Of a DNA stretch of 64,000 nt, positions 1 through 8,229 are shown in pieces. Source of the stretch: JAMHWD01 sp035911135. GTDB taxonomy: Bacteria; Pseudomonadota; Alphaproteobacteria; Micavibrionales; Micavibrionaceae. A program made the translations under genes and the position numbers. Positions within the stretch are counted from its first letter, which is position 1. Each line of letters begins with the position of its first letter. Below the pieces are notes generated by a model that was given only the letters and a program-made list of their open reading frames with translations, was not told where the DNA came from and ran no database searches. The stretch lies in the NCBI GenBank assembly GCA_035911135.1, contig JAMHWD010000011.1, positions 62,001-126,000 of the forward strand, given 5' to 3'.

Positions 1-194
1 CGGCCGGGCAAGGGCTTGCCGAGTTCCTTTAAGATGCTCTCAAAGGTCTTGCGGCCCATGATACAGGGCTTTCCCACCGTCAAGGCTTTGAAATGCTTGT
101 AATCTTCAGGGATATTCCACGGCATCAGGCCGTCCTTGCCAATAACGCGCCCTTCGGCCATGGCGGCCACCATGGTAATGTCGATCTTGCTCAT
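1..194 (-). CDS. folA: Dihydrofolate reductase, N-terminal part
   Basis: Reduces dihydrofolate to tetrahydrofolate with NADPH, regenerating the folate that thymidylate synthase oxidises. The 64 visible residues begin MSKIDITMVAAMAEGRVIG and contain the family's substrate-site segment MPWNIPEDYKHFK and the cofactor-side motif PCIMGRKTFESI. The start is the ATG at 192-194; the C-terminal part lies outside the window. It is the last gene of a leftward run with thyA and an unknown gene, 44 bp after the latter. The family call rests on clear motif match; only the truncation is due to the window edge. Confidence 0.93.
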   Translation of the reverse strand, partial: MSKIDITMVAAMAEGRVIGKDGLMPWNIPEDYKHFKALTVGKPCIMGRKTFESILKELGKPLPG

Positions 195-238
195 GAATGT
201 GAGTTTAAAGCGATTCCCGGTTCAGGCCCTAAGAAAAT

Positions 239-1072
239 TTAGGCCTCAGGCGCAGGCTGGGATGCGGGCGCCGGAAGCTGGAGAACGCCGCCAATGCCTG
301 ACATGCTCGCTGTAATGGCCAAGGCAAGAAAATACGGGTTTTTGATACGATTGCGGATGGTATCTTCGACCGCTTCAACGAAAGATTCCTGAATACGGCG
401 CGGCACTTCCGGGGGCATATGCTGGCTGACATGCACCAGATGCTCCAGATTGTCGAACTCCTTGACCAATCTGTCGCGCCATGTGGTTTTTTCCTCATAT
501 TCCATCCAGAGCTGAAAAAACGCTGGCTCTTTCTGGAATAAAATGGCGGCGGCCATTTTCTCAAGGCGGATTTTGGTCTCCGCCAGATTGTTCTGCTCGA
601 CAAAGGGCTTGCTGAAATCCGTGGTCATGGATTCAGCCATATCATGCAGGATGATCTTGGCGCGTACCAGATTATCCCCGGACATAGCCAGCATATTATT
701 GACATGCTGGCCGTTGGTCTGCGCGTCCTCAATGAACAGGCCGCGCTCGGTAAAACCGGTGCGGATCACGCGGAATTGCTCATCCAGTGCCCAATCCATG
801 ACCGGGTTGCCTGGCATGGTAATCACATTCATGAAGCGGTCCAGAATTTCGCGCTCCGGGCAGGCCTTGTTCATGGCATCAACCAGCCGCCATCCCGCCG
901 TGCTGGGCACGACATTGCCTTGATTATCAAATGTTAAGTCGTTGTTATGATTTACTTCTTTGACAAAAAATCTTCTGGCGGCCTCAATATCCGCGCCGGA
1001 TCTTGCCTGCGACAAGATTTCCTTGTGCTGTGCGACCGACCGCGCGGCATTGGTGAATTTTTGCGGCAACAT
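239..1072 (-). CDS. Unknown protein between thyA and folA
   Basis: I do not recognise this 277-residue protein. It looks mainly alpha-helical and charged, with a weakly hydrophobic C-terminal segment (about 245-268: FLALAITASMSGIGG) and a Pro/Ala-rich tail. No signal peptide is visible. The ATG at 1072 has a purine-rich AGAG stretch about 9 nt upstream. It lies in the same direction as thyA (91 bp downstream of it) and folA (44 bp upstream of it), so it is probably co-transcribed with dTMP/folate genes. That position alone does not show a role in folate metabolism. Confidence 0.7.
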   Translation of the reverse strand: MLPQKFTNAARSVAQHKEILSQARSGADIEAARRFFVKEVNHNNDLTFDNQGNVVPSTAGWRLVDAMNKACPEREILDRFMNVITMPGNPVMDWALDEQFRVIRTGFTERGLFIEDAQTNGQHVNNMLAMSGDNLVRAKIILHDMAESMTTDFSKPFVEQNNLAETKIRLEKMAAAILFQKEPAFFQLWMEYEEKTTWRDRLVKEFDNLEHLVHVSQHMPPEVPRRIQESFVEAVEDTIRNRIKNPYFLALAITASMSGIGGVLQLPAPASQPAPEA

Positions 1073-1163
1073 TATTCTTGTTCTCTAAATTATAGTGGCT
1101 GCGCGGATATTACGAAAAATAATAGCGCCTGTCAAGAACATCAACCAAATCTAATGTATAGGG

Positions 1164-1958
1164 CTAAACCGCCACTGGCGCCTTGATATGCGGGTGCGCC
1201 TCATAGCCGACCAGCTCGAAATCCTCGAATTTGAAGCCGAAAATATCGTTTACATGCGGATTCATATGCATCTCAGGCAAGGGATAGGGCTTGCGGGAGA
1301 GTTGCTCCCGCGCCTGATCGAGATGATTGGAATATAAATGCGCATCGCCCAGCGTATGAATGAACTCGCCGGGTTTCAAGCCGCAGACCTGCGCCACCAT
1401 CATCGTCAGTAACGCGTATGAGGCGATATTGAAAGGCACACCAAGGAAAATATCCGCGCTGCGCTGATAGAGCTGGCATGAGAGCTTGCCATCGGCCACA
1501 TAAAACTGGAAAAACGCATGGCAGGGCGGCAAGGCCATCTGATCGACCAGCCCCGGATTATACGCCACCACCAGCAGACGGCGGCTGTCGGGATTTTTTT
1601 TGATCTGTTCGACGACGTTTTTAATCTGATCAATCGTGCGGCCATCGGCGGTTTCCCAGCTGCGCCACTGCGCGCCGTACACAGGCCCCAGATCACCGTT
1701 TTCATCCGCCCAGTCATCCCAGATGGAAACGCCGTTATCTTTCAGGTATTTGATATTCGTATCGCCCTTGAGGAACCAGAGCAGCTCATGAATGATCGAG
1801 CGCAAATGGCATTTCTTGGTGGTCACCAGCGGAAATCCCACCGATAAATCAAAACGCATCTGGTATCCGAACACACTTAACGTGCCCGTGCCGGTGCGGT
1901 CTTCTTTCTTGTGGCCGTTCTCTAAGACATGGCGCATCAGATCGTGATATTGCTTCAT
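1164..1958 (-). CDS. thyA: Thymidylate synthase
   Basis: Methylates dUMP to dTMP using methylene-tetrahydrofolate, producing dihydrofolate for FolA. Key motifs are present: EDRTGTGTLSVFG near the N-terminus, the catalytic Cys loop LPPCHAFFQFYV, the dUMP-binding QRSADIFLGVPFNIASYALL, and the C-terminal end KAPVAV. The open frame extends 18 codons upstream, but starting at the ATG at 1956-1958 gives 264 residues, the same length as E. coli ThyA. First gene of the thyA-unknown-folA run. Confidence 0.97.
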   Translation of the reverse strand: MKQYHDLMRHVLENGHKKEDRTGTGTLSVFGYQMRFDLSVGFPLVTTKKCHLRSIIHELLWFLKGDTNIKYLKDNGVSIWDDWADENGDLGPVYGAQWRSWETADGRTIDQIKNVVEQIKKNPDSRRLLVVAYNPGLVDQMALPPCHAFFQFYVADGKLSCQLYQRSADIFLGVPFNIASYALLTMMVAQVCGLKPGEFIHTLGDAHLYSNHLDQAREQLSRKPYPLPEMHMNPHVNDIFGFKFEDFELVGYEAHPHIKAPVAV

Positions 1959-2059
1959 GGTGAAAACTATATACGATTCTTCTTCGCGCTGAACAGGCCC
2001 GTATGCGTGCAAATCGGGATCATCCCCTGATACTGGATTTTTGCCCCCGAATGCCCTAT

Positions 2060-2500
2060 ACTTATAAGTGCTGGCTTGCCAGCTATGACGCTACACGTTT
2101 GTACGGAATAGACGTCGTGGACCCGGGGGCAGTACCCGGCAGGTCCACCATTTTCGTCTTAAGAGCGCGAAACTTTTCGCGGCGGCCAGTCGGCCGCTTT
2201 GAAAAGAAAGGACGCCAAAGGCCGCGACCGCGGCCCGCCGGAAGTCCGGCGCTCTTATAAAGACGAAAAAAATGGGCCTGAAACAGGATCGACACGCGTA
2301 GTAAAGGTATTTGACGGCGTTCGGTATGGTACCCGCCGATATCGGGCCATCGTTATAAATGCAAACGACAATAGTGCATTCGTAGCCGCTAACGACAACT
2401 CTGTTGTTGCTGGCGAAACTCGCAAAGCCGCTTAATAGCAGCCTAGCGAAAGCTACAAATCAATTCCTTTCGGGGTGAATTCTGAAAGGTGGGGCGGCGG
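2060..2500 (+). ncRNA. ssrA: Two-piece (circularly permuted) tmRNA
   Basis: tmRNA rescues stalled ribosomes and adds a degradation tag. The gene order is permuted as in alphaproteobacteria. The acceptor piece comes first and ends in a T-arm and CCA at 2148-2150 (CCCGGGGGCAGTACCCGG, then AGGTCCACCA). An excised spacer of about 120 nt follows; its ends pair (CGTCTTAAGAGCGC near 2155 with GCGCTCTT..AAGACG near 2250). The coding piece then begins at 2274 with GGGCCTGAAACAGGATCGAC. The acceptor stem GGGCCT/AGGTCC contains the G3-U70 pair needed for alanylation, and ACGCGTAG near 2292 pairs with CTACACGT near 2091 (helix P2). The tag reading frame runs from GCA at 2361 to TAA at 2433-2435 (24 codons, starting ANDNSAFVA and ending GETRKAA). 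Outer ends are approximate. Confidence 0.93.
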
Positions 2501-2532
2501 CGGCCTAGCAACAGAACCGCCGCATTTTTTTT
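2494..2532 (+). terminator. Rho-independent terminator of tmRNA
   Basis: A GC-rich stem (GCGGCGG ... CCGCCGC) is followed by a run of eight T after an A. It lies directly after the tmRNA coding piece and faces the convergent sigma-factor gene. Confidence 0.8.
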
Positions 2533-2563
2533 GCCTGAAATAATCAGATTGTTATGGTGCCGC

Positions 2564-3541
2564 TTATGCGGCCGCATGTTCCGGTGCCTGCAAGGCAGGC
2601 CTTAATTTTGTCTGCAGGGCCTTGGCACCCATTTTCACTTTTTCCTGATCGGGCATAACGGTCAGATCAATCCCCAGCACATTAGTCACGCGCCAATCCG
2701 CTGCGGCGCTGATAATCGCCTTGGCAGCATTTTTAAGCGCCTGCTCTTGAATCTGGCGTACGCGCTCGCGGCTGATGTTCAGATCGCTGGACAATATCTC
2801 CAGTGATTCCTCATTCACACGGCGCAATAAAATCTCCGCCTGGCGCGCCGGCATTGTCTTTAATGCCTGCCGCAGGACCGTATAGGCCATTTCCCGTTCA
2901 TCGCGGAATTCTACAATATCCGCAGCATCAGGCGCATTGACGTCAATCTGCGTATCCACCAGGCAAAGATCTTCGCTGCCTTTGATCGGCGCGGCCAGCG
3001 ATATTGTTTTGGCCGTCACACCTTCTTCAAAATACCGCCTGATATTGCTCATGACGACTGCCGGGTTCTCTTTCTTGAAAGTTTGCGCCTGCATGATTTG
3101 CGCCGCAATCTGTTCATAGGCGGCATCGGGCGCTTCGCCATCAGGGATGGCATCTATAATCTTTTGATAGCGCGCCTTGTTGCAAAACAGATGCCTGATT
3201 ACCGCAGTTTTTGCTGCGCCCCTGTCCTTTTGCACGGCCGTACGCACATAATCAAACATCAATCCATGGGCATAAGATGGAAATGGCTTTTTGAAGGCCG
3301 GATCATATTTTTTCAAAGCATCGCCGATACCCTCATAAGCCGCGCTTAGCAAGTTATCATTGTCGCATCCGGTCTGAACGCCTTTTTGGATCAGCTTATG
3401 GGCCAGACCCCTAAATCTTTTGAATATCTCAGTTTCAATGCGGCGCTTTTCACCATCCCCGCATTCTGGCTGACGGTAACGCAGCGCCATTGCCTGCACG
3501 TCCTCATAACCAGCCCTGTTGTGCTCATATTTGCTCGCCAT
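2564..3541 (-). CDS. RpoH-like alternative sigma factor (paralogue A)
   Basis: A sigma-70 family protein of 325 residues that should direct RNA polymerase to a special promoter set. Residues about 62-105 match region 2 (LLSAAYEGIGDALKKYDPAF, then FPSYAHGLMFDYVR). A segment IRHLFCNKARYQK near 115-130 resembles the RpoH box (LFFNLR). Near 170-205 a stretch IRRYFEEG..SLAAPIKGSED resembles the RpoH linker. The C-terminal third holds region 4 with the helix-turn-helix LNISRERVRQIQEQAL. Start ATG at 3541 has AGGGA about 10 nt upstream. It is adjacent and parallel to a clear paralogue, so a gene duplication is likely. The region-2 match is more divergent than in housekeeping RpoH, so its promoter specificity is open. 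Confidence 0.82.
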   Translation of the reverse strand: MASKYEHNRAGYEDVQAMALRYRQPECGDGEKRRIETEIFKRFRGLAHKLIQKGVQTGCDNDNLLSAAYEGIGDALKKYDPAFKKPFPSYAHGLMFDYVRTAVQKDRGAAKTAVIRHLFCNKARYQKIIDAIPDGEAPDAAYEQIAAQIMQAQTFKKENPAVVMSNIRRYFEEGVTAKTISLAAPIKGSEDLCLVDTQIDVNAPDAADIVEFRDEREMAYTVLRQALKTMPARQAEILLRRVNEESLEILSSDLNISRERVRQIQEQALKNAAKAIISAAADWRVTNVLGIDLTVMPDQEKVKMGAKALQTKLRPALQAPEHAAA

Positions 3542-3587
3542 AATTATTGATCCCTGCTTTATAAAAATTTTTTAAAAATTCAGCTTA

Positions 3588-4586
3588 TTATCCTGCGGCC
3601 AGATCACAAGCATGATCATCCATTCCTTGCACCGGCTTCACCTTATCCGCCTTGGGTTTGGGGCCTCTTTTGGGACGCTCGCCCATCGCCTCTTTCTTGC
3701 GCCGCATATCAATGCCAAAAAGCTCGGATAAGCCGCCCTTCAAGGCAAGATCAACAACTGCGCGCGCGGCGTTTCCTGTGGCACGTACCTCGATCTGACG
3801 TATGCGCTCTATGCTAACCGCCATGTCATGACTGATGCTGGCCAATGATTCCTCGTTAACGCGGCGCGTTAGGATTTCAGCATCGCGCGGCATGATGCTG
3901 GCAAGCGCCCTGTTCAAGATATCAAGCGTCACCGCACGTTCGTTATCTGCCTGCGTAATATCCGCCGGATCAAGAGCATCAGGATCAATGCGATGATCAA
4001 TGAAACTGCCTGCCTCTGGGTCAGATTTATCGATGGGCGCATCCAGCGAATGAATCAACGGCTTCGCGCCTTCCTCAAAATAACGTTTGATATTTTTCAG
4101 TATGTTCTGACGGCTGTATCTTTCCCCTATGCCTGTCTGCTGAATACGGTCAGCTATCTTCTCATAGGCTTTTGGGCGATCTGCCTCGGCCGGTAAAGCG
4201 CCTGCAATCCGGCTGTATTCGCTATGATTGCCAAAAATATGGCGAATGACGGGATTGGTTCCGGCCTTGGCTTCGGACACGGCTTCGCGGATACGGTTAA
4301 AAATCTTTTCACCGGCATAGGTTGGAAAACTTCTGCCATAGCTTGGCTCATATTGCTGCAATGCCTGCCCAAGGCCCTTATATGCGGCACTGATCAGATC
4401 ATCAGTATCAATTCCGGGCTGTTGCGCGCGGCGGACTTTATTGGCCAGTAAAGCCTCGAAGTCATGAAATATTGCGCTTTCGATACGGCGCTTGCGCGTC
4501 TCACCGCAATCGGGCTCACGGTATTCCAACACCAGGGCGTGGACACGGTCTAACTCTGCCTGCCTTTGCACGCTGATTTTTTTCAT
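3588..4586 (-). CDS. RpoH-like alternative sigma factor (paralogue B)
   Basis: A second sigma-70 family protein (332 residues from the ATG at 4584-4586; a TTG five codons upstream is less likely because AGGGA sits just before the ATG). Region 2 is DLISAAYKGLGQALQQYEPS..FPTYAGEKIFNRIR; the RpoH-box position reads IRHIFGNHSEYSR; region 4 reads MAVSIERIRQIEVRAT. It aligns with paralogue A along its whole length. A basic tail (KKEAMGERPKRGPKPKADK) is unique to this copy. Transcribed first, 46 bp ahead of paralogue A, and divergent from the membrane-protein gene on its other side. Confidence 0.82.
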   Translation of the reverse strand: MKKISVQRQAELDRVHALVLEYREPDCGETRKRRIESAIFHDFEALLANKVRRAQQPGIDTDDLISAAYKGLGQALQQYEPSYGRSFPTYAGEKIFNRIREAVSEAKAGTNPVIRHIFGNHSEYSRIAGALPAEADRPKAYEKIADRIQQTGIGERYSRQNILKNIKRYFEEGAKPLIHSLDAPIDKSDPEAGSFIDHRIDPDALDPADITQADNERAVTLDILNRALASIMPRDAEILTRRVNEESLASISHDMAVSIERIRQIEVRATGNAARAVVDLALKGGLSELFGIDMRRKKEAMGERPKRGPKPKADKVKPVQGMDDHACDLAAG

Positions 4587-4714
4587 ATCCCTGTCTTTCA
4601 ATTTTTATTTTTCGTATTATTTGAATGAGACATAGTGCAACATTGCTATAAAAAATGCAAATTATGGCCAAAATCATCTGTATTCTTGCCGTAATTTTCG
4701 TTTAAAATATTGAT

Positions 4715-5320
4715 ATGGAACCGTTTTTCAGCCTCTCCACTTACCCCATGCTCTCGGTGCTCTGCGTTGTGCTGGCCGCCGCATTGCTGGCCCGGCGCGC
4801 CTACGAGCTTTATTCCCTGCGCTGCAATACCGGTGCGCGGCCTGAAAATATCTGGCACTGGCTGGGTTTTGGCATGATGATTGCCGCGATACTCTCGCTG
4901 GATTTCCTGCTGACGGGTGATAATGCCGCGCCGCAGCCGCCCTCGGCCTGGGCGGGCGAAATTTTCGTGATTGCCGGCGGGGCCTTATATTTTGGCCGCA
5001 GGAACTGGCGCGTCAACGGATTGAAGTTCATGTTTCTGGCCTTTATGACACTTGTACTCTATGGCTCGATAACCTTGTCAGGACAGGCCGCGGATATTCT
5101 GGGATTTGATTTTGGCAATGGCGTGCTCAGCGCGACAATTCTCTGGATCGCCGCCTTTCTGGCCTTTACCCCGCGCGAAAACCGGCATTTTCAAAAGACA
5201 ATTGCCTCGTTCCTGCTCGGCATTACGATCTTGATGATGCCGCTTTTGCTCGAGCGCGCCCTCAACAGCGATAAATTTCTGGAATCGCAAAAGCCCCGCT
5301 CCCTGATTATCCGCATCTAA
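4715..5320 (+). CDS. Multi-pass membrane protein of unknown function
   Basis: 201 residues with about five to six hydrophobic segments (around 12-28, 48-66, 80-92, 105-120, 135-152 and 165-180), so it is an integral inner-membrane protein. No catalytic motif or family signature was recognised. It starts 128 bp from the divergent sigma-factor gene, so the two share an intergenic promoter region. The next gene, sspB, follows in the same direction after about 100 bp. Confidence 0.7.
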   Translation: MEPFFSLSTYPMLSVLCVVLAAALLARRAYELYSLRCNTGARPENIWHWLGFGMMIAAILSLDFLLTGDNAAPQPPSAWAGEIFVIAGGALYFGRRNWRVNGLKFMFLAFMTLVLYGSITLSGQAADILGFDFGNGVLSATILWIAAFLAFTPRENRHFQKTIASFLLGITILMMPLLLERALNSDKFLESQKPRSLIIRI

Positions 5321-5417
5321 AATCAGCCGGCCGGAAGAACAAGCCTTGTTTCAGGCCAAAATTTCGTTATTCTTAATAAAAATACCGATTCATAATTCCG
5401 GAAAATAACCGCGTACA

Positions 5418-5894
5418 ATGCAAAACGAAGACGATATTCTCAGATATGACCGCATGGTGGAAACCGCATTGCGCGGCGTTGTGCGCCAGTCGGTGCAGGA
5501 GGTCATGAAATACGGCCTCTCCGGCGAACATCATTTCTACATCACGTTCCTGACCGATTATCCGGGCGTGAAAATCCCGGACTACCTGCGTGACCGTTAT
5601 CCGGGGGAGATGACCATCGTCCTGCAATACCAGTTCTCGGACCTCAAGGTCGATGAACAGGCCCTAAACGTAACCTTGTCCTTTAACAATGTGCCTGAAC
5701 GCCTGATTATCCCCTTGAACGCCATCAGCATCTTTGCCGATCCATCCGTCAATTTCGCGCTGCAGTTCCAGCCGATGGATGACGGGCTGGAAGAATCCGA
5801 CTTTGATGGCTTCGATGATGATCCTGATGATGGCGGCAAAGGCGGCAAGAGCGGCGAAGTCGTCTCGCTGGATAAATTCCGCAAGAAAAAATAA
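5418..5894 (+). CDS. sspB: ClpXP adaptor SspB (alpha type)
   Basis: SspB binds the ssrA tag and delivers tagged proteins to the ClpXP protease. The 158 residues match the alphaproteobacterial family: N-terminal helix DRMVETALRGVVRQSVQEVM, core strand segments HHFYITFLTDYPGV and EMTIVLQYQFSDLKVDE, and FADPSVNFALQFQP. A long acidic Gly/Asp linker (about 122-145) leads to the C-terminal ClpX-binding motif GEVVSLDKFRKKK. The tmRNA that encodes the tag lies only 3 kb away, which is notable but not evidence of co-regulation. Confidence 0.93.
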   Translation: MQNEDDILRYDRMVETALRGVVRQSVQEVMKYGLSGEHHFYITFLTDYPGVKIPDYLRDRYPGEMTIVLQYQFSDLKVDEQALNVTLSFNNVPERLIIPLNAISIFADPSVNFALQFQPMDDGLEESDFDGFDDDPDDGGKGGKSGEVVSLDKFRKKK

Positions 5895-5923
5895 AAATCC
5901 CGGATCTTTAAGGCCTTAAAATC

Positions 5924-6919
5924 TTGACCGATAATAATAACGCATCGCTGTGGTCGCCTGATCTTTCCCTTGGCGAAGGCCCGCACAAGGTCTTGCTGAA
6001 GCGCGGCGAATGGATTGATGAAACCCGCCGCAACGATGATGGCAGCACGCGCGTTGTGCCGTTTAAAATCTATTACCCTGCCGAACACAATCTATCCTCC
6101 ATGCCCGTCCTTCTCTGGTCGCATGGCTTTGGCGGGAATGCCGATGGGGCGGGATTTCTGGCGCGTTATGTGACCTCCCATGGCTATACACTTTTGCACA
6201 CCACGCACCGGGGCACGGACAGCAGCCTTTGGGAAGGCAAGCCCGGTCATCCGTGGGATATATTGCGCGAGACAAAAATCTCTCGCGCCACCACGCTGAA
6301 CCGCTTTTACGATATCCCCTTTGCGCTGGACATGCTGGAAGGCTGGGCGGCTGATAATCCTGAAATTGGCCGGCATATGGATTTTTCACGTATCGGCATG
6401 TCGGGGCATTCCTTTGGCGCGCTGACAACGCAGGTAGCAGCAGGGCAGAAATTTGCCGATGAACACGAACATCTGCAACACGCGCCCGAAAAGCGCATTA
6501 CATCCGGCATCCTCTACAGCCCCGTCCCTGTGGCCGATCATTTGCTGGAACGCATTTCCGATCTGGGCGATACCAATATATATGCCAGCATCGGCATTCC
6601 TTTAATGCATATGACCGGAACGGATGATGCCGCGCCCATCGGCGATCAGCCCTATACCCACCGCCTCAAAGTTTTCGATGGCACAAAGGATGCTGAAAAA
6701 TACCTGCTGGTGAAACAGGGCGGCGATCACATGGTCTATAACGGCACGCGCGGCAAGCTGCAGGCCAATCCCTTGCGCGAGCGCCACGAGGACATCATCA
6801 AGGCCTTGAGCCTCGCCTTCTGGGAAAAAACCCTGAATCACAATGCCGCCGCCGCTGAATGGCTCGATGGGGCCGGGGTTCAAGGCTGGCTGGGCGCTGA
6901 TGCCACACTAAAAAGATAA
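5924..6919 (+). CDS. Alpha/beta hydrolase (PAF-acetylhydrolase/DLH-like)
   Basis: A cytoplasmic alpha/beta-hydrolase of 331 residues. Motifs in order: the oxyanion-side strand VLLWSHGFGG (about 62-71), the nucleophile elbow GMSGHSFGAL with the serine in GHSFG (about 160), an acid-bearing segment MTGTDDAAP and a late histidine in KQGGDHMVY. No signal peptide is seen. The frame begins with TTG at 5924; the first ATG is about 60 codons in and would delete the oxyanion strand, so TTG is the likely start (AAGG about 10 nt upstream). The substrate cannot be told from sequence. Confidence 0.85.
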   Translation: MTDNNNASLWSPDLSLGEGPHKVLLKRGEWIDETRRNDDGSTRVVPFKIYYPAEHNLSSMPVLLWSHGFGGNADGAGFLARYVTSHGYTLLHTTHRGTDSSLWEGKPGHPWDILRETKISRATTLNRFYDIPFALDMLEGWAADNPEIGRHMDFSRIGMSGHSFGALTTQVAAGQKFADEHEHLQHAPEKRITSGILYSPVPVADHLLERISDLGDTNIYASIGIPLMHMTGTDDAAPIGDQPYTHRLKVFDGTKDAEKYLLVKQGGDHMVYNGTRGKLQANPLRERHEDIIKALSLAFWEKTLNHNAAAAEWLDGAGVQGWLGADATLKR

Positions 6920-6968
6920 TCGCCGCGCCCCCTTTCCTTTTCTCCCAAAAGCGATAAATATTCATGGC

Positions 6969-7901
6969 ATGGAAAACGCCATTGAAATACGCAATGTCAG
7001 CAAAACCTACGCTGCGACCAAGAAAAGCCCGGCAAAGCAGGCCTTGACTGATTTCTCGCTGGATATCCCCAAAGGCTCGATCTTTGGCCTTTTGGGGCCG
7101 AACGGCGCGGGGAAATCGACGCTGATCAACATTATGGCCGGCCTTGTGAAAAAATCATCGGGCAGCATGCGTATCTGGGATGTCGATATCGACAAGGACC
7201 CGCGCAATGCCAAATCGGCGATCGGCATCGTGCCGCAGGAAATCAACAGCGACCCGTTCTTTACGCCCGCGCAATTGCTGGAACTGATGGCCGGGCTCTA
7301 CGGCGTGCCCAAATCCGAACGCCGCACAAAAGAACTTCTCGAAATTACGGGCCTTTCGGATAAGGCCAATGCCTATACAAGGGCGCTGTCCGGCGGCATG
7401 AAGCGCCGCCTCATGGTGGCCAAGGCGATGGTCCATAACCCGCCCATTCTGGTGCTGGACGAACCCACGGCCGGGGTGGATGTTGAGCTTCGCAAGGCGC
7501 TCTGGGCCAATGTCAAAATGCTCAACCGTCAGGGCGTGACCATTTTGCTGACCACGCATTATTTGCAGGAAGCCGAAGAGCTTTGCGACAAGATTGCCAT
7601 CATCAATCATGGCCGCCTGATCGCCTGCGAGGAAAAAGAAACCCTTCTGGCCGGGATTGATAACAAAATCGTGAAATTCCGCCTTGATAGGCCCATTGAT
7701 GCCATCCCCGATTCCCTAAAGGCGCTTAATTTTGAAAAAGAAGGCCAGCGCACGCTGATCGCCCGCTACAGCCCCAAGGAACAGGCCATCGGCCCCTATA
7801 TCGCCGCCCTGCAGGAAGCTGGCCTCGGCATTGCCGATATCACAAGCCAGGAAAGCAATCTGGAAGACATATTCCTCCAGCTCACCGCGCATAAGCATTA
7901 A
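6969..7901 (+). CDS. ABC transporter ATP-binding protein without a partner permease
   Basis: An ATPase subunit of 310 residues of the DrrA/YadG type, which normally pairs with an ABC-2 permease for export. It has a Walker A GPNGAGKST (about 44-52), Q-loop VPQE, signature LSGGMKRR (about 140), Walker B ILVLDEPTAGVD and the switch His in LLTTHYLQEAEELCD. A C-terminal extension of about 90 residues (KIVKFRLDRPI ... NLEDIFLQLTAHKH) is typical of the subfamily. No permease gene is adjacent: a tRNA gene follows, and an unrelated hydrolase precedes it. Confidence 0.92.
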   Translation: MENAIEIRNVSKTYAATKKSPAKQALTDFSLDIPKGSIFGLLGPNGAGKSTLINIMAGLVKKSSGSMRIWDVDIDKDPRNAKSAIGIVPQEINSDPFFTPAQLLELMAGLYGVPKSERRTKELLEITGLSDKANAYTRALSGGMKRRLMVAKAMVHNPPILVLDEPTAGVDVELRKALWANVKMLNRQGVTILLTTHYLQEAEELCDKIAIINHGRLIACEEKETLLAGIDNKIVKFRLDRPIDAIPDSLKALNFEKEGQRTLIARYSPKEQAIGPYIAALQEAGLGIADITSQESNLEDIFLQLTAHKH

Positions 7902-7974
7902 GACTTGCCGTAGCCGGGCCTTTCATGGTTATCTAGCCGAAGAACAAAGAGCTTTTGATACCTCTTAGTCTTTT

Positions 7975-8050
7975 GCGCCCGTAGCTCAGTGGATAGAGCG
8001 TTGCCCTCCGGAGGCAAAGGCCGCTGGTTCGAATCCAGCCGGGCGCGCCA
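7975..8050 (+). tRNA. tRNA-Arg (anticodon CCG)
   Basis: A full cloverleaf can be folded: acceptor GCGCCCG/CGGGCGC, D-arm GCTC AGTGGATA GAGC, anticodon arm TTGCC CTCCGGA GGCAA with anticodon CCG, variable loop AGGCC, T-arm GCTGG TTCGAAT CCAGC, discriminator G and an encoded CCA. It reads CGG arginine codons. A duplicate of its 3' end lies 150 bp downstream. Confidence 0.97.
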
Positions 8051-8082
8051 TTAAAAAAGCCTCCCTGCGGAGGCTTTTTTAA
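8051..8082 (+). terminator. Rho-independent terminator of tRNA-Arg
   Basis: Perfect stem AAAAAAGCCTCC / GGAGGCTTTTTT with a CTGC loop directly after the tRNA. Its T tract serves the plus strand, and the A tract makes it potentially active on the minus strand too. Confidence 0.88.
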
Positions 8083-8199
8083 TGGGACATTTGACAGGCA
8101 TTCGGACCAGATCACGGTTCGACAATAAGCTTGATGAGGCGTGAGCCGAATTTAGCGTTTGAAACTTTGCGGGGCGTTTCTTAAAACCCCCGCCAAAGT

Positions 8200-8216
8200 A
8201 ATCCAGCCGGGCGCGC
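8200..8216 (+). repeat. 17-bp copy of the tRNA-Arg 3' end (attachment-site-like)
   Basis: AATCCAGCCGGGCGCGC here repeats exactly positions 8032-8048, the T-arm and acceptor end of the tRNA-Arg gene. Direct repeats of a tRNA 3' end are the usual scar of site-specific integration. No integrase is visible, and the 150 bp between the copies holds only a terminator and no gene. The copy lies 14 bp from the end of the giant LamG gene block. No third copy was noticed beyond 24.5 kb. Confidence 0.6.
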
Positions 8217-8229
8217 AGTTTTATGCCAC

